The position numbers were made by a program, and so were the translations under genes. The notes under the pieces were generated by a model. The model did not search any database and was not told where the DNA came from. It saw only the letters and a program-made list of their open reading frames with translations. DNA of 64,000 nt. Source: Chromatium weissei. Its GTDB lineage: Bacteria > Pseudomonadota > Gammaproteobacteria > Chromatiales > Chromatiaceae. The number at the start of each line of letters is the position of its first letter. Position 1 is the stretch's first letter. Where the stretch lies: positions 496,001 through 560,000 of the forward strand of contig NZ_NRRR01000001.1 in the NCBI RefSeq assembly GCF_016583765.1. The letters are read 5' to 3'. Of the stretch, positions 8,740-16,883 are shown one piece after another.

Positions 8740-11700
8740 ATGAATGCGGCTGCTTTTGCCGAGGTTTTTTATCCCGCAATTCCCGATTTGCGTCAGGCGG
8801 TGATCTTGGCGGGCGATGCAGCAGCAACGCTGGAAGATCGATTAACGGCTGCCAATGCGTTTGCGGAATTGCTCGGTGAACTCTGGTCAGCGGCGGAGGA
8901 TGCGGGCGCGCATATCACGGAATTGCTGGCGCTCGTTGACGGTTTTGTCAGCAGCTTGCCGCACCGCGATCTGAATGACGATGACGGAACGATGCTCACC
9001 TTGCAGGTGATTGCGTTGTTGGATGCGCATCTTGCTGCGCCGCATGAGCCGAATATGCTCGCCGCGTTAATCGAAGCGGCGAGCGCCGAGGTGTTTGATT
9101 CGCCGCTGACTGAAACGACGCGGGCGCTGTGGAGTGAAAGTTGTCGGGAAAGTTGTGAAGAAGGTTGTCAGTTGTCAGTTGTCAGTTGTCAGGACGACCA
9201 GCCGCTTTCTGCCAACGATGAACTCTTTACTGAACACTGCGAACTGCCAACTGCAAATCACGAACTCTCCGCCGATGCGCTTGAATTATTAGCAATTTTA
9301 TCCGCTGCCGCTGAAGATAATTGTCAAGATTTTCTGCATCACCTGTCCGAAATCGCTCACGCACAACATGCCAGTGAACGCGCCGCTGCCGTCTTCGCCA
9401 GTCAAGATATTTTAGGTCGTTTCACCGAAGCCTCCGCCGACGCGGGATTTGCTGCGTTTTCTGCGTTATGTGCCGGATTAAGCGAGCAGCTCGGTGCGCA
9501 GTCGGCAGCGGTCGCGTGGTCGGAACTGCTGCTTGAAGACCTCACGCATTTACCGCAACGAATGCAGGATTATCTCGCTGATCCATTAGCGGAAGCGTCG
9601 CGCCGCGCACTTGTTGCCACGTTGACCTGTGTCCATTGGACGCGACCCTTGGTGGCAAATTGCGCCGAAGCACTCATTGAGGCGCTGTATCAAGACCCGC
9701 TGGCGCTTGAAAGCGAAGTTGTTCCTCAACGCGCAACGCAGGTTGCTGATGCAGATTTGACGTTGACACCAGCCGAGGATGTTGAACCCAGTGTTTTTGC
9801 GGGATTTTGCCGTGAAGGTGTTGATTTAACACAGCGTTTGGCAAATGTGCTTCAGGTGATTTGCAGCGGCGGCGTGATCGACGATGCGTTGCAGCAAGCA
9901 CAGCGTTACGCCCACACCTTGAAAGGTTCTGCCAATGTCTGCGGCGTGCGTGCCATCGCCGTGCTCGGTCATTATTTGGAAGACGTGTTGGAGTTTTTAG
10001 CCGACGAATCGCTGCCACCGAGTTCGGCGCTCGGCGACACGTTGATTGCCGCCACTGATGGTTTAGCTGCGATGTTCGATGTCATCAATGGCATTGAATC
10101 TCACGACGCGGAGGAATTTCGCTCGCTGCTGCAACAGGTATTAGATTGGGTGTGTCGCATTGAGCAGAATGGCGCAATGGCACTCGAAGACACCGCGCCA
10201 CCTTTTCAACACGATCTTTCCTTATTTCCATCGACCACGAATTCGGAATTCATCGCGCTATCGAATGCAGTGGAATCGCCCGCGCCCAGCACGACCAGCA
10301 ACGATACCGACGAAACCTATTTGCAAATTCCTGCTCGCGCCATTGATGACCTATTGCGATTGATGGGCGAGCTGGCGCTGGCGCTGGCGCAATCGCAAGA
10401 ACAATTGAAACAAATTCAACGCACGCAAACAGAAGCGCATAACATTGATTTGCGTAATTTATTGCACGTCAACGAATTAGAAAAACTGGTTGATTTACGC
10501 GGAGTTGGCGGAGAAAAGAACGACTCCGCTGCGACATTTGATCCGCTGGAACTCGAACATTACGACGAGATGTCCATCACGACGCGGCGACTCAACGAAG
10601 GCGTGAATGACGCTCGGCAACTTGCGCACACGGTCGCAAATAACGTCAGCGCACTGGAAGAATTGAGTCAGCAGCAACTCAAATTAACTCAAGAAATCAG
10701 ACAGTTGACGATGGACACGCGCCGACTGCCAGTGCAAACGATTGTTGGACGACTGCAGCGCACCGTGCGCCAAACCTGTCGCGCCACCGGCAAAGAAGCC
10801 ACGCTGAAAGTATTGGGCGACACAGTACGAATTGATAGCGAAGTCTTAAACCGTCTTATTCCGGCGTTAATGCACATTCTGCGCAATGCAATTGATCACG
10901 GCATTGAATTGCCAGCCCAGCGCCAAGCAATTGGTAAACCGCCACAGGGTCAATTGACCATTTCATTTCAACAAATTGGTGATCAAATCGAAGTTCAATT
11001 CAACGATGACGGCGCTGGTTTGAATATGGAACGTATTCAAGCAAAAGCCATGGCTTCTGGATTAATTGCTGCGAACGCTGAATTAACACCGAATGAATTG
11101 ATATTATTTACATTGCGCTCCGGTTTTTCCACCCGCGAACAGGTCACACAGATTTCTGGTCGCGGCGTTGGTATGGACATCGTTGTCGATACCATTCATG
11201 CGCTTAATGGCACACTAACTATTACTTCAGAAAGCGGTCAGGGTTATCAACTTCGCGCCCGCTTGCCATCTTCATTATTAACCATTCATTGCTTGTTAAT
11301 TGACTGCAATGACGCGCCGCTGGCACTACCAATCAATGACGTGCGCTTTGCCGTGCTGGCTGCAGAAGGCGAAATCATCGCACACGGCAATGACTGGCAA
11401 TTTCAATACAACGACACAGTTTATCCACTGCTGCATATCAATACGCTGATGGGATTAAAAGCGCCTGCTGAAATGACAAACGGCGTGGTGCTCATCATGC
11501 AGGCAAATCACGGCGATCATGCCGTATTCATCGATGAACTCATTGACAGCCGTGAATTGGTTGTGAAACCACTGGGCGTATTCGCTCCATCAATTCCCGG
11601 TGTGTTAAGTGCATCTATTCTCGGTGATGGTCGTGTCGTACCCATTATTGAATTGCGTGCTTTATTAAAACTCACTGCACAAACTGATTTCACCACGCAT

Positions 11701-12129
11701 TCCATTGAAGCAACAGCAGCGCAAATTAAACTACCGACAATTTTAATTGTTGATGACTCACTATCTATGCGTCGTTTATTGGCGCAATTAGTCACTGATA
11801 GCGGTTATCGCGCACTCACTGCACGAGACGGAATGGATGCACTCAATACCTTGCATAAAGAAACTATTGACGTGTTATTAGTTGACATGGAAATGCCGCA
11901 AATGAATGGATTAGAATTGACTGCGCATTTACGTGCGCATTCTGAGACGCACAATTTACCGATTGCAATGATTACCTCGCGCTCCACTGAACGACATCGC
12001 CGCGAAGCATTACAAATTGGCGTGAACCAGTATTTCGTCAAGCCTTATCACGATGAAGCGATTTTGGATTTCATTCAACAAGCATTAGATAAGATGCACG
12101 TGACGACAGTGCACAACAGACTAAATTGA
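8740..12129 (+). CDS. chpA: ChpA-type hybrid chemosensory histidine kinase
   Basis: 1129-residue CheA-like kinase with receiver, last signalling enzyme of the Pil-Chp-like operon. Order: helical N-terminal part; Hpt domain with phosphoacceptor H392 (YAHTLKGSAN); dimerisation helices; ATPase with N-box LRNAIDHGIE (near 715) and G-box SGRGVGMDIV (near 805); CheW-like domain; C-terminal receiver (from about 1000, ILIVDDSLSMRR, phosphoacceptor D1049 in LLVDMEMP, K in FVKPYHD). Pseudomonas ChpA has about 2470 residues and many Hpt modules, so this is a reduced version. GTG 8737 and ATG 8740 are adjacent; ATG after GGGG is used. Residues about 142-176 are encoded by an in-frame copy of dispersed repeat family 1 and are likely a spacer, not a domain. 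Confidence 0.9.
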   Translation: MNAAAFAEVFYPAIPDLRQAVILAGDAAATLEDRLTAANAFAELLGELWSAAEDAGAHITELLALVDGFVSSLPHRDLNDDDGTMLTLQVIALLDAHLAAPHEPNMLAALIEAASAEVFDSPLTETTRALWSESCRESCEEGCQLSVVSCQDDQPLSANDELFTEHCELPTANHELSADALELLAILSAAAEDNCQDFLHHLSEIAHAQHASERAAAVFASQDILGRFTEASADAGFAAFSALCAGLSEQLGAQSAAVAWSELLLEDLTHLPQRMQDYLADPLAEASRRALVATLTCVHWTRPLVANCAEALIEALYQDPLALESEVVPQRATQVADADLTLTPAEDVEPSVFAGFCREGVDLTQRLANVLQVICSGGVIDDALQQAQRYAHTLKGSANVCGVRAIAVLGHYLEDVLEFLADESLPPSSALGDTLIAATDGLAAMFDVINGIESHDAEEFRSLLQQVLDWVCRIEQNGAMALEDTAPPFQHDLSLFPSTTNSEFIALSNAVESPAPSTTSNDTDETYLQIPARAIDDLLRLMGELALALAQSQEQLKQIQRTQTEAHNIDLRNLLHVNELEKLVDLRGVGGEKNDSAATFDPLELEHYDEMSITTRRLNEGVNDARQLAHTVANNVSALEELSQQQLKLTQEIRQLTMDTRRLPVQTIVGRLQRTVRQTCRATGKEATLKVLGDTVRIDSEVLNRLIPALMHILRNAIDHGIELPAQRQAIGKPPQGQLTISFQQIGDQIEVQFNDDGAGLNMERIQAKAMASGLIAANAELTPNELILFTLRSGFSTREQVTQISGRGVGMDIVVDTIHALNGTLTITSESGQGYQLRARLPSSLLTIHCLLIDCNDAPLALPINDVRFAVLAAEGEIIAHGNDWQFQYNDTVYPLLHINTLMGLKAPAEMTNGVVLIMQANHGDHAVFIDELIDSRELVVKPLGVFAPSIPGVLSASILGDGRVVPIIELRALLKLTAQTDFTTHSIEATAAQIKLPTILIVDDSLSMRRLLAQLVTDSGYRALTARDGMDALNTLHKETIDVLLVDMEMPQMNGLELTAHLRAHSETHNLPIAMITSRSTERHRREALQIGVNQYFVKPYHDEAILDFIQQALDKMHVTTVHNRLN
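9163..9268 (+). repeat. Dispersed repeat family 1, in-frame copy inside chpA
   Basis: Four heptamers (GGTTGTC, then AGTTGTC three times, 9163-9190) are followed by a degenerate opposite arm with ACTGAACACTG, GAACTGCC and AACTGC (about 9229-9253). It encodes QLSVVSCQ and a Cys/Glu/Leu-rich stretch, unlike the Ala-rich helical sequence on both sides. The reading frame stays open throughout. Confidence 0.7.
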
Positions 12130-12156
12130 TTCTTGAATTCATGGTGGACTGATGAA

Positions 12157-12912
12157 ATGACTACGTTATTTAACTTGACCTATTTTTCGTTTCTCGTTTG
12201 TGGTATTGCTGGTCTCGGAGCTGTGGTTTATTTCTTTACGCAAATACCACAATTAACTGGTCGATTAAAATTATTGGCGTTTCTCAATGTCGGCATTTGC
12301 GCCGTATCCAGCATTCTGCATTTTTACTTTTTTACACAATTGCAATCATTCACTGCCGGTGCGGCGGGTGTTGCCGAAATGACCGCTGCAATTAGCGCAT
12401 TACCACTCGCACTCCGTTATACTTATTGGCTTGTCACCACGATGGTATTAATTAGCATGTTTCCACTACTCATGGGTTTAGAGCGTGTTGGAATACCATT
12501 TTTACGCATTTTGTTATTAACCGATGCTGCGATGATTCTCACTGGTTATTTAGGTGAACATTCCACATTAACTCATATGGGAGAAGGTTTACCTTTTCTT
12601 GGATTATTTTGGTTTACAATTAGCGGCTTGCTATTTTCTTATCTGACGTTTTCAATTTTTCAAGTGCTGCGTCGATTATCCGTTGATGACATGGGAACAA
12701 CTCAGCGCGATGCGCTGGCTTATATGTTTTTCTTTTTTCTAATTGGATGGATGATTTTTCCAGCAGGATTCTTTTACGCACTTGTATTTGATCCCGATGT
12801 TGGTGTGATATTGCGAGAACTCACAGTAAACATCGGTGACATCGTGAATAAAGTCATTTGGGGAATGTTGGTGGTTTATACCGCAGTAGAAATTCAGAGT
12901 TATCAGGAATAA
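12157..12912 (+). CDS. Microbial (type 1) rhodopsin, proteorhodopsin-related, with Tyr at the helix-C acceptor position
   Basis: 251 residues, seven membrane helices, length of proteorhodopsin. Helix G has GDIVNKVIWGMLV: K232 is the retinal Schiff-base lysine and D228 the helix-G counterion. Helix F has LIGWMIFPAGFFYAL (W198, F201, P202), helix D has GYLGE, helix B has a His (H55) at the place of proteorhodopsin H75. Helix C reads RYTYWLVTTMVLISM: R87, W91 and T94 are kept, but the primary acceptor (Asp85 of bacteriorhodopsin, Asp97 of proteorhodopsin) is Tyr90, the donor position is Met101 and the helix-C proline is Met. Such a protein should not pump protons in the usual way; a sensory role is inferred from its place 27 bases after chpA. 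Start: ATG 12157 with GGTGGA upstream, preferred to TTG 12133. No retinal-synthesis gene is in the window. Confidence 0.9.
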   Translation: MTTLFNLTYFSFLVCGIAGLGAVVYFFTQIPQLTGRLKLLAFLNVGICAVSSILHFYFFTQLQSFTAGAAGVAEMTAAISALPLALRYTYWLVTTMVLISMFPLLMGLERVGIPFLRILLLTDAAMILTGYLGEHSTLTHMGEGLPFLGLFWFTISGLLFSYLTFSIFQVLRRLSVDDMGTTQRDALAYMFFFFLIGWMIFPAGFFYALVFDPDVGVILRELTVNIGDIVNKVIWGMLVVYTAVEIQSYQE

Positions 12913-13003
12913 ATACGAACTTCAGTCACTGAACATCGCGTTTAAGTCTGTCATTTATTACTTCAATAGTATTAAATGAAACACCTGTTTGAAAACACAC
13001 CAA

Positions 13004-13035
13004 GCGGATAGCAAGAATTCAATCAAGCTATCCGC
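13004..13035. terminator. Stem-loop between convergent rhodopsin and ispG genes
   Basis: Perfect 9-bp inverted repeat GCGGATAGC (13004-13012) / GCTATCCGC (13027-13035) with a 14-base loop, between two converging genes. It lacks a T-tract on either side, so intrinsic termination is only possible, not shown. Confidence 0.4.
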
Positions 13036-13048
13036 AATAACTCAAATA

Positions 13049-14290
13049 TCAATTCGCCGAACCGCGTCTGTAATGCGAATCAATATATTCGTCAACCATG
13101 CGTTTGAATTGCTCGGCAATTCCTTCACCTTTTAATGTGGCGATTTTTTCTCCATCGACATACACCGGCGCGGCAGGATGTTCGCCGCTACCCGGCAAAC
13201 TGATGCCGATATTGGCGTGTTTGCTCTCGCCGGGACCATTGACCACACAGCCCATAACCGCGACCTGCATCGTTTCCACGCCGGGATATTGCGTGCGCCA
13301 CGTCGGCATCTGCTCGCGTAAATAGCCCTGAATGTTTTGCGCAAGATGTTGAAACGTGTCGCTGGTGGTGCGACCGCAACCCGGACACGCCGTGACCATC
13401 GGCGCAAATGAGCGCAGTCCCATTGTTTGCAAAATCTCTTGTGCAACAACAACTTCCCGCGTTCGCGCTTCACCCGGTGCAGGTGTCAATGACACGCGAA
13501 TCGTGTCGCCAATGCCTTCTTGTAACAGCACCGCCAGCGCCGCCGTCGAACCAACAATGCCCTTAGAACCCATGCCGGCCTCGGTTAAACCGAGATGCAG
13601 CGCGTAATCGCCGCGAGTCGCAAGTTGCCGATACACCGCGATCAAATCCTGTACTCCGCTCATTTTGCACGACAAAATGATTTGGCTTTTCGGTAAACCC
13701 AGCGCCAGCGCCCGCTCCGCACTGGAAATTGCCGACTCCACCATCGCCTCATGCATCACGGCGCTGACCTCGCGGGGCACGGCAGCACGCGCATTTTCAT
13801 CCATCAATCGCGCAATTAATTCTTGATCCAAACTTCCCCAATTCACACCAATTCGCACTGGTCGTGAATGACGACACGCTAATTCAATCATCGTTGCGAA
13901 TTGACTATCGCGCTTTTCACCCGTGCCCACATTACCGGGGTTAATACGATATTTTGCTAATGCTTGCGCACATTCTGGATAATCATTTAATAAACGATGT
14001 CCATTGAAATGGAAATCACCGATTAACGGTACGGTGCAATTCTGTGCATTCAATGCTTCACGAATTGCCGGAACAGCTTTTGCTGCCGCTTCATGATTGA
14101 CAGTAATTCGCACCAATTCCGACCCAGCGCGTGCTAAATCAGCAACTTGCTGCACGGTTGCCGCAATATCGGCAGTATCCGTATTGGTCATTGATTGAAT
14201 GACAATTGGATTGTCGCCGCCGACAATGATATTGCCGATAGTGACGGAAACAGTGGAACGGCGAGCAATCGACACTGACGTTGTATTCAT
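13049..14290 (-). CDS. ispG: 4-hydroxy-3-methylbut-2-en-1-yl diphosphate synthase
   Basis: Iron-sulfur enzyme of the MEP isoprenoid pathway: converts 2-C-methyl-D-erythritol 2,4-cyclodiphosphate to HMBPP. 413 residues, the longer form also found in some beta/gammaproteobacteria. Features: [21 protein letters not shown]-terminal strand (TIM barrel), INPGNVG, and the C-terminal [4Fe-4S] ligands ACPGCGRT and GCVVNGPGE. The open frame continues upstream through a repeat-like sequence to 14398, but ATG 14290 gives the family N-terminus ([14 protein letters not shown]). Isoprenoids also feed retinal, but this gene is housekeeping and is convergent with the rhodopsin. Confidence 0.95.
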   Translation of the reverse strand: MNTTSVSIARRSTVSVTIGNIIVGGDNPIVIQSMTNTDTADIAATVQQVADLARAGSELVRITVNHEAAAKAVPAIREALNAQNCTVPLIGDFHFNGHRLLNDYPECAQALAKYRINPGNVGTGEKRDSQFATMIELACRHSRPVRIGVNWGSLDQELIARLMDENARAAVPREVSAVMHEAMVESAISSAERALALGLPKSQIILSCKMSGVQDLIAVYRQLATRGDYALHLGLTEAGMGSKGIVGSTAALAVLLQEGIGDTIRVSLTPAPGEARTREVVVAQEILQTMGLRSFAPMVTACPGCGRTTSDTFQHLAQNIQGYLREQMPTWRTQYPGVETMQVAVMGCVVNGPGESKHANIGISLPGSGEHPAAPVYVDGEKIATLKGEGIAEQFKRMVDEYIDSHYRRGSAN

Positions 14291-14326
14291 AGTGTTGTAT
14301 ACAGATTCGTGAGTATTGAATGAATT

Positions 14327-14348
14327 CCCTTTTCGTTGAAAAAGGGGG
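14327..14348. repeat. Dispersed repeat family 2, copy in ispG leader
   Basis: CCCTTTT (14327-14333) pairs with AAAAGGG (14340-14346); on the minus strand it reads CCCCCTTTTTCAACGAAAAGG, close to the copies in epmB and sucB. It lies 36 bases upstream of the ispG start on the transcribed strand. Confidence 0.45.
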
Positions 14349-14594
14349 CTGTGAATTAAGGATGAGTTGATTAAATGCTCGGTGTCATTACCATTCAAAT
14401 GGTAGAATAAAATTCTCTAACAATCCAGAAAGAATTGCTACGGTTGAATAACGGCATTTTAGTTTTATTTGAAAGTTAAGCAATTAAAAATCATCACTGA
14501 CGACCGCATTTTCCTGACAACCGAGCACTTCGACAAACATTGATTGATGTGAAAGCAGTATCAGTTTTAATCTAATCAACGAATTAAATTTTAC

Positions 14595-14600
14595 TATAAT
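14595..14600 (+). promoter_or_regulatory. Possible -10 box for the small protein gene
   Basis: Consensus TATAAT 36 bases before the ATG at 14636, in an AT-rich stretch. No convincing TTGACA-like box sits 16-18 bases upstream, so the promoter call is tentative. Confidence 0.35.
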
Positions 14601-14635
14601 CAATACAACCAACGTTACTGAAGAGGAGAATCATC

Positions 14636-14872
14636 ATGTTAATTTCATCAGTGAATCAAGCAGGAATGCGCGGTCTGCAATACGGTTTTGAAGGATTGCG
14701 CGAAAATGCAGCAGATATTGCGAGTCAACAACGACTTGAAGGCAGTTCAACTACCGATATTAGTAAACCCTTGACTGGTTTAATTTCAAATCGTCAACAG
14801 GTTGAAGCGGCAACGAAAACGATCAGTGCGGAAACTGAGATGTTTAGAACGACAATTAACATTACCGCTTAA
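14636..14872 (+). CDS. Small conserved protein resembling flagellar rod/hook C-terminal motif
   Basis: 78 residues, with a strong ribosome-binding site (GAAGAGGAG) before the ATG. No signal peptide or membrane helix. The layout, an N-terminal AGMRGLQYGFEGLRENAADIA helix (here AGMRGLQYGFEGLRENAA) and a C-terminal PLTGLISNRQQVEAATKTI helix ending in ETEM, recalls the paired terminal helices of FlgB/FlgC/FlgG-type axial proteins (the ...EANAKVVKTADEM pattern), a similarity also shown by other short gammaproteobacterial proteins. There are no flagellar genes around it, so function is not assigned. Convergent with the kinase gene, 4 bases apart. Confidence 0.7.
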   Translation: MLISSVNQAGMRGLQYGFEGLRENAADIASQQRLEGSSTTDISKPLTGLISNRQQVEAATKTISAETEMFRTTINITA

Positions 14873-14876
14873 ATTG

Positions 14877-16760
14877 CTATTGTTGCGTGGTAAAAAAGTA
14901 TTTGGTTACAGTGTGCTGCGAGCGGCTGTTACGAATTGCAGCGGTAAGCACGGGCAAATAAATATCCATTGATTCTGATTGCGGTGTGCGCCAACGCGAA
15001 AATAGTGGTGTCTCGCTCCAAGTGGCAATAATTAAGTTATTGCCGTGTGGACGCGAGACCATAAAACACGCATCAGGCTGCCGCTGACATTCCGTTTTAT
15101 TACGCGCACCAATTGTTAATTGCGCGTTTTCTGCAATAAAAGATTCCGGCGTGGCAACTGTCGGAAATAAATGTACTGCTTCTCGATTGCTATCAACAAA
15201 ATCCACATATAAATAACCACTCTGTTCAGTATTCTTTACCGTGAGTACTAAATAATCCTGCTCGTGATAAATACGATTCGTGTGATTAAACGTGATGTTT
15301 GGCATTGCAAAATTTGCTGCGGTTTGTGAATTCAGTTGTTTCAGGTTCGCAATTAAATCGCAAAATGGCGCAGCAAAAGTAAGATCGTGCGTATCTATTT
15401 CAATGTATGGATAGTAATGATTGATTTGCGTTATTAACGTGGCAAGCTGTTCTTGATCACGCAAATATCCGCGCAATTGAATACGTTGCGCAAATGGTTG
15501 TTCAATTGCAATTTGTGCGCAATCAAGTTGATTCAATTGCAACTGCTCGGCCAATGACGGTGCGAGTGCGGAATTGTTTGGCGGCAACGCAATCGTTGTC
15601 GCTGGCGATTCTGGCAATGCGATGGGCATGGTTTTTTCTTTTAAGTTATTGGTTTCAAACCATTGATAGATGCCGAATCCGCCCGCTGCTGTCAATCCGA
15701 GCGCGAGCAGTCCGCCAATCACTGTGCGCCAGCGCCGAGCCGGCGATTTGGTGCTGACGAATGGCGAAGCTGCTTCGGTAAATGCGAGTTCACTTTGTAT
15801 TGCTTTTGGTGTATCAACGAGCGTTTTTGCTTCGTTGGTTAATTCAATTTGCGTTGGCAATTCATGATTGATTTCGACAACGGTGGCGACCGTTTCAGTA
15901 TTCGCTAGTGAATTAAACTGAAACAGTTGCCGCCATTCTGCAACATTTTGTGGGCGTAATGTGGGATCGAATTGCAAACCAGCTTCCAGTGCAATTAAAA
16001 AACTGTGGCTGTAATGACGACATTGCGCTTGCCAATTGGGTTCCAAACGTTGCGGCGGTGGAAATCCGGTCATTACCGCAAAACAGGTTGCAGCCATTGA
16101 ATAAATGTCTGTCCAAGGGCCTTGAACGCTGCCAAACATCTGTTCCGGCGCAGCAAAACTCGGTGTGTATTGCGCAATGACGCTGGTCACGCTATCGGGG
16201 CGTTCTCGATGTGCGGCTCCGAAATCAATTAACAGCGGCGAGCCGTCATCACGAATGAAAATGTTGGATGGTTTGATGTCGCGGTGCCATACGCCGCAAG
16301 TGTGCGCATGAGCCAAACCGTCGAGCAGCGGCATCAGCCATGCTTTCAATTCCGGCTCGGTGAGCGTGCCGCGCACTTGCAGAATTTCATCCAGTGGTTG
16401 TCCGCGCTCGAAGCGCATACACAGATAAACAGTATCATTTTCTCTAAACGCATCAGTCACTTGCACAAGATTGGGATGCGGATGCGGACGCGCTAAACGA
16501 ATGAGCGTCTGTCCTTCTTCCAAGAATTTATGACGCAATTTGTCGTAAATATCGGCTTTATTGGGCAGTGCAGCGACACGATTTCCGGCAACGCGACACG
16601 CGAGATGCTGTGGCAGGAACTCTTTGATTGCAAAGGTTTCTCGAAGAATTTCATGATCGGCAGCATAGACGATGCCCGCGCCGCCGCGTCCGAGCACCTG
16701 CCGAATGACAAATTCATGCACACGCGTTCCTTGTGATAAGGGTTTGATATTGTCATCCAT
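14877..16760 (-). CDS. Membrane-anchored serine/threonine protein kinase
   Basis: 627 residues. Hanks-type kinase domain about 17-285: glycine loop GRGGAGIVY (24-32), lysine K46 (FAIKEFL), catalytic HRDIKPSN (D161) and DFG (D179); all key residues are present, so activity is expected. A single membrane helix lies at about 346-366 (VIGGLLALGLTAAGGFGIYQ). The outer C-terminal region has YLVLTVKNTEQSGYLYVDF then VHLFPT, which resembles DUF4384-type domains often found with bacterial kinases. Start: ATG 16760 chosen over TTG 16781. It is divergent from the TpsA-like gene with 123 bases between starts; the pair may be functionally linked, which is speculation. Confidence 0.9.
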   Translation of the reverse strand: MDDNIKPLSQGTRVHEFVIRQVLGRGGAGIVYAADHEILRETFAIKEFLPQHLACRVAGNRVAALPNKADIYDKLRHKFLEEGQTLIRLARPHPHPNLVQVTDAFRENDTVYLCMRFERGQPLDEILQVRGTLTEPELKAWLMPLLDGLAHAHTCGVWHRDIKPSNIFIRDDGSPLLIDFGAAHRERPDSVTSVIAQYTPSFAAPEQMFGSVQGPWTDIYSMAATCFAVMTGFPPPQRLEPNWQAQCRHYSHSFLIALEAGLQFDPTLRPQNVAEWRQLFQFNSLANTETVATVVEINHELPTQIELTNEAKTLVDTPKAIQSELAFTEAASPFVSTKSPARRWRTVIGGLLALGLTAAGGFGIYQWFETNNLKEKTMPIALPESPATTIALPPNNSALAPSLAEQLQLNQLDCAQIAIEQPFAQRIQLRGYLRDQEQLATLITQINHYYPYIEIDTHDLTFAAPFCDLIANLKQLNSQTAANFAMPNITFNHTNRIYHEQDYLVLTVKNTEQSGYLYVDFVDSNREAVHLFPTVATPESFIAENAQLTIGARNKTECQRQPDACFMVSRPHGNNLIIATWSETPLFSRWRTPQSESMDIYLPVLTAAIRNSRSQHTVTKYFFTTQQ

Positions 16761-16883
16761 TGCGCAATTCTCGATAGACAAGCCAATGATTTATTGACGC
16801 AATCATAATCCGATCCTTGACGAGTTTTAATTAAATCGCCCAAGATCATCCGAATTCATTCGACATGCGATGGAAACTGCCCA

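Larger units (their letters stand above)
14291..14635. other. Intergenic region with repeat copy, hairpins and a -10-like box
   Basis: 345 bases between divergent ispG and the small protein gene. It holds a family-2 repeat hairpin (14327-14348), a perfect TACCATT/AATGGTA hairpin with 2-base loop (14389-14404), an overlapping AGAAT/ATTCT hairpin (14404-14416), and a TATAAT box at 14595-14600. No RNA gene recognised. Confidence 0.6.

Noticed and set aside
12133-12912. The seven-helix protein as a proton pump or a generic membrane protein
   Set aside because: Retinal lysine and several rhodopsin signatures rule out a generic protein; the missing helix-C Asp argues against an ordinary proton pump.
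13049-14398. Longer ispG with 36 extra N-terminal residues
   Set aside because: The extension is encoded by repeat-like leader sequence and lacks family similarity; ATG 14290 gives the normal N-terminus.
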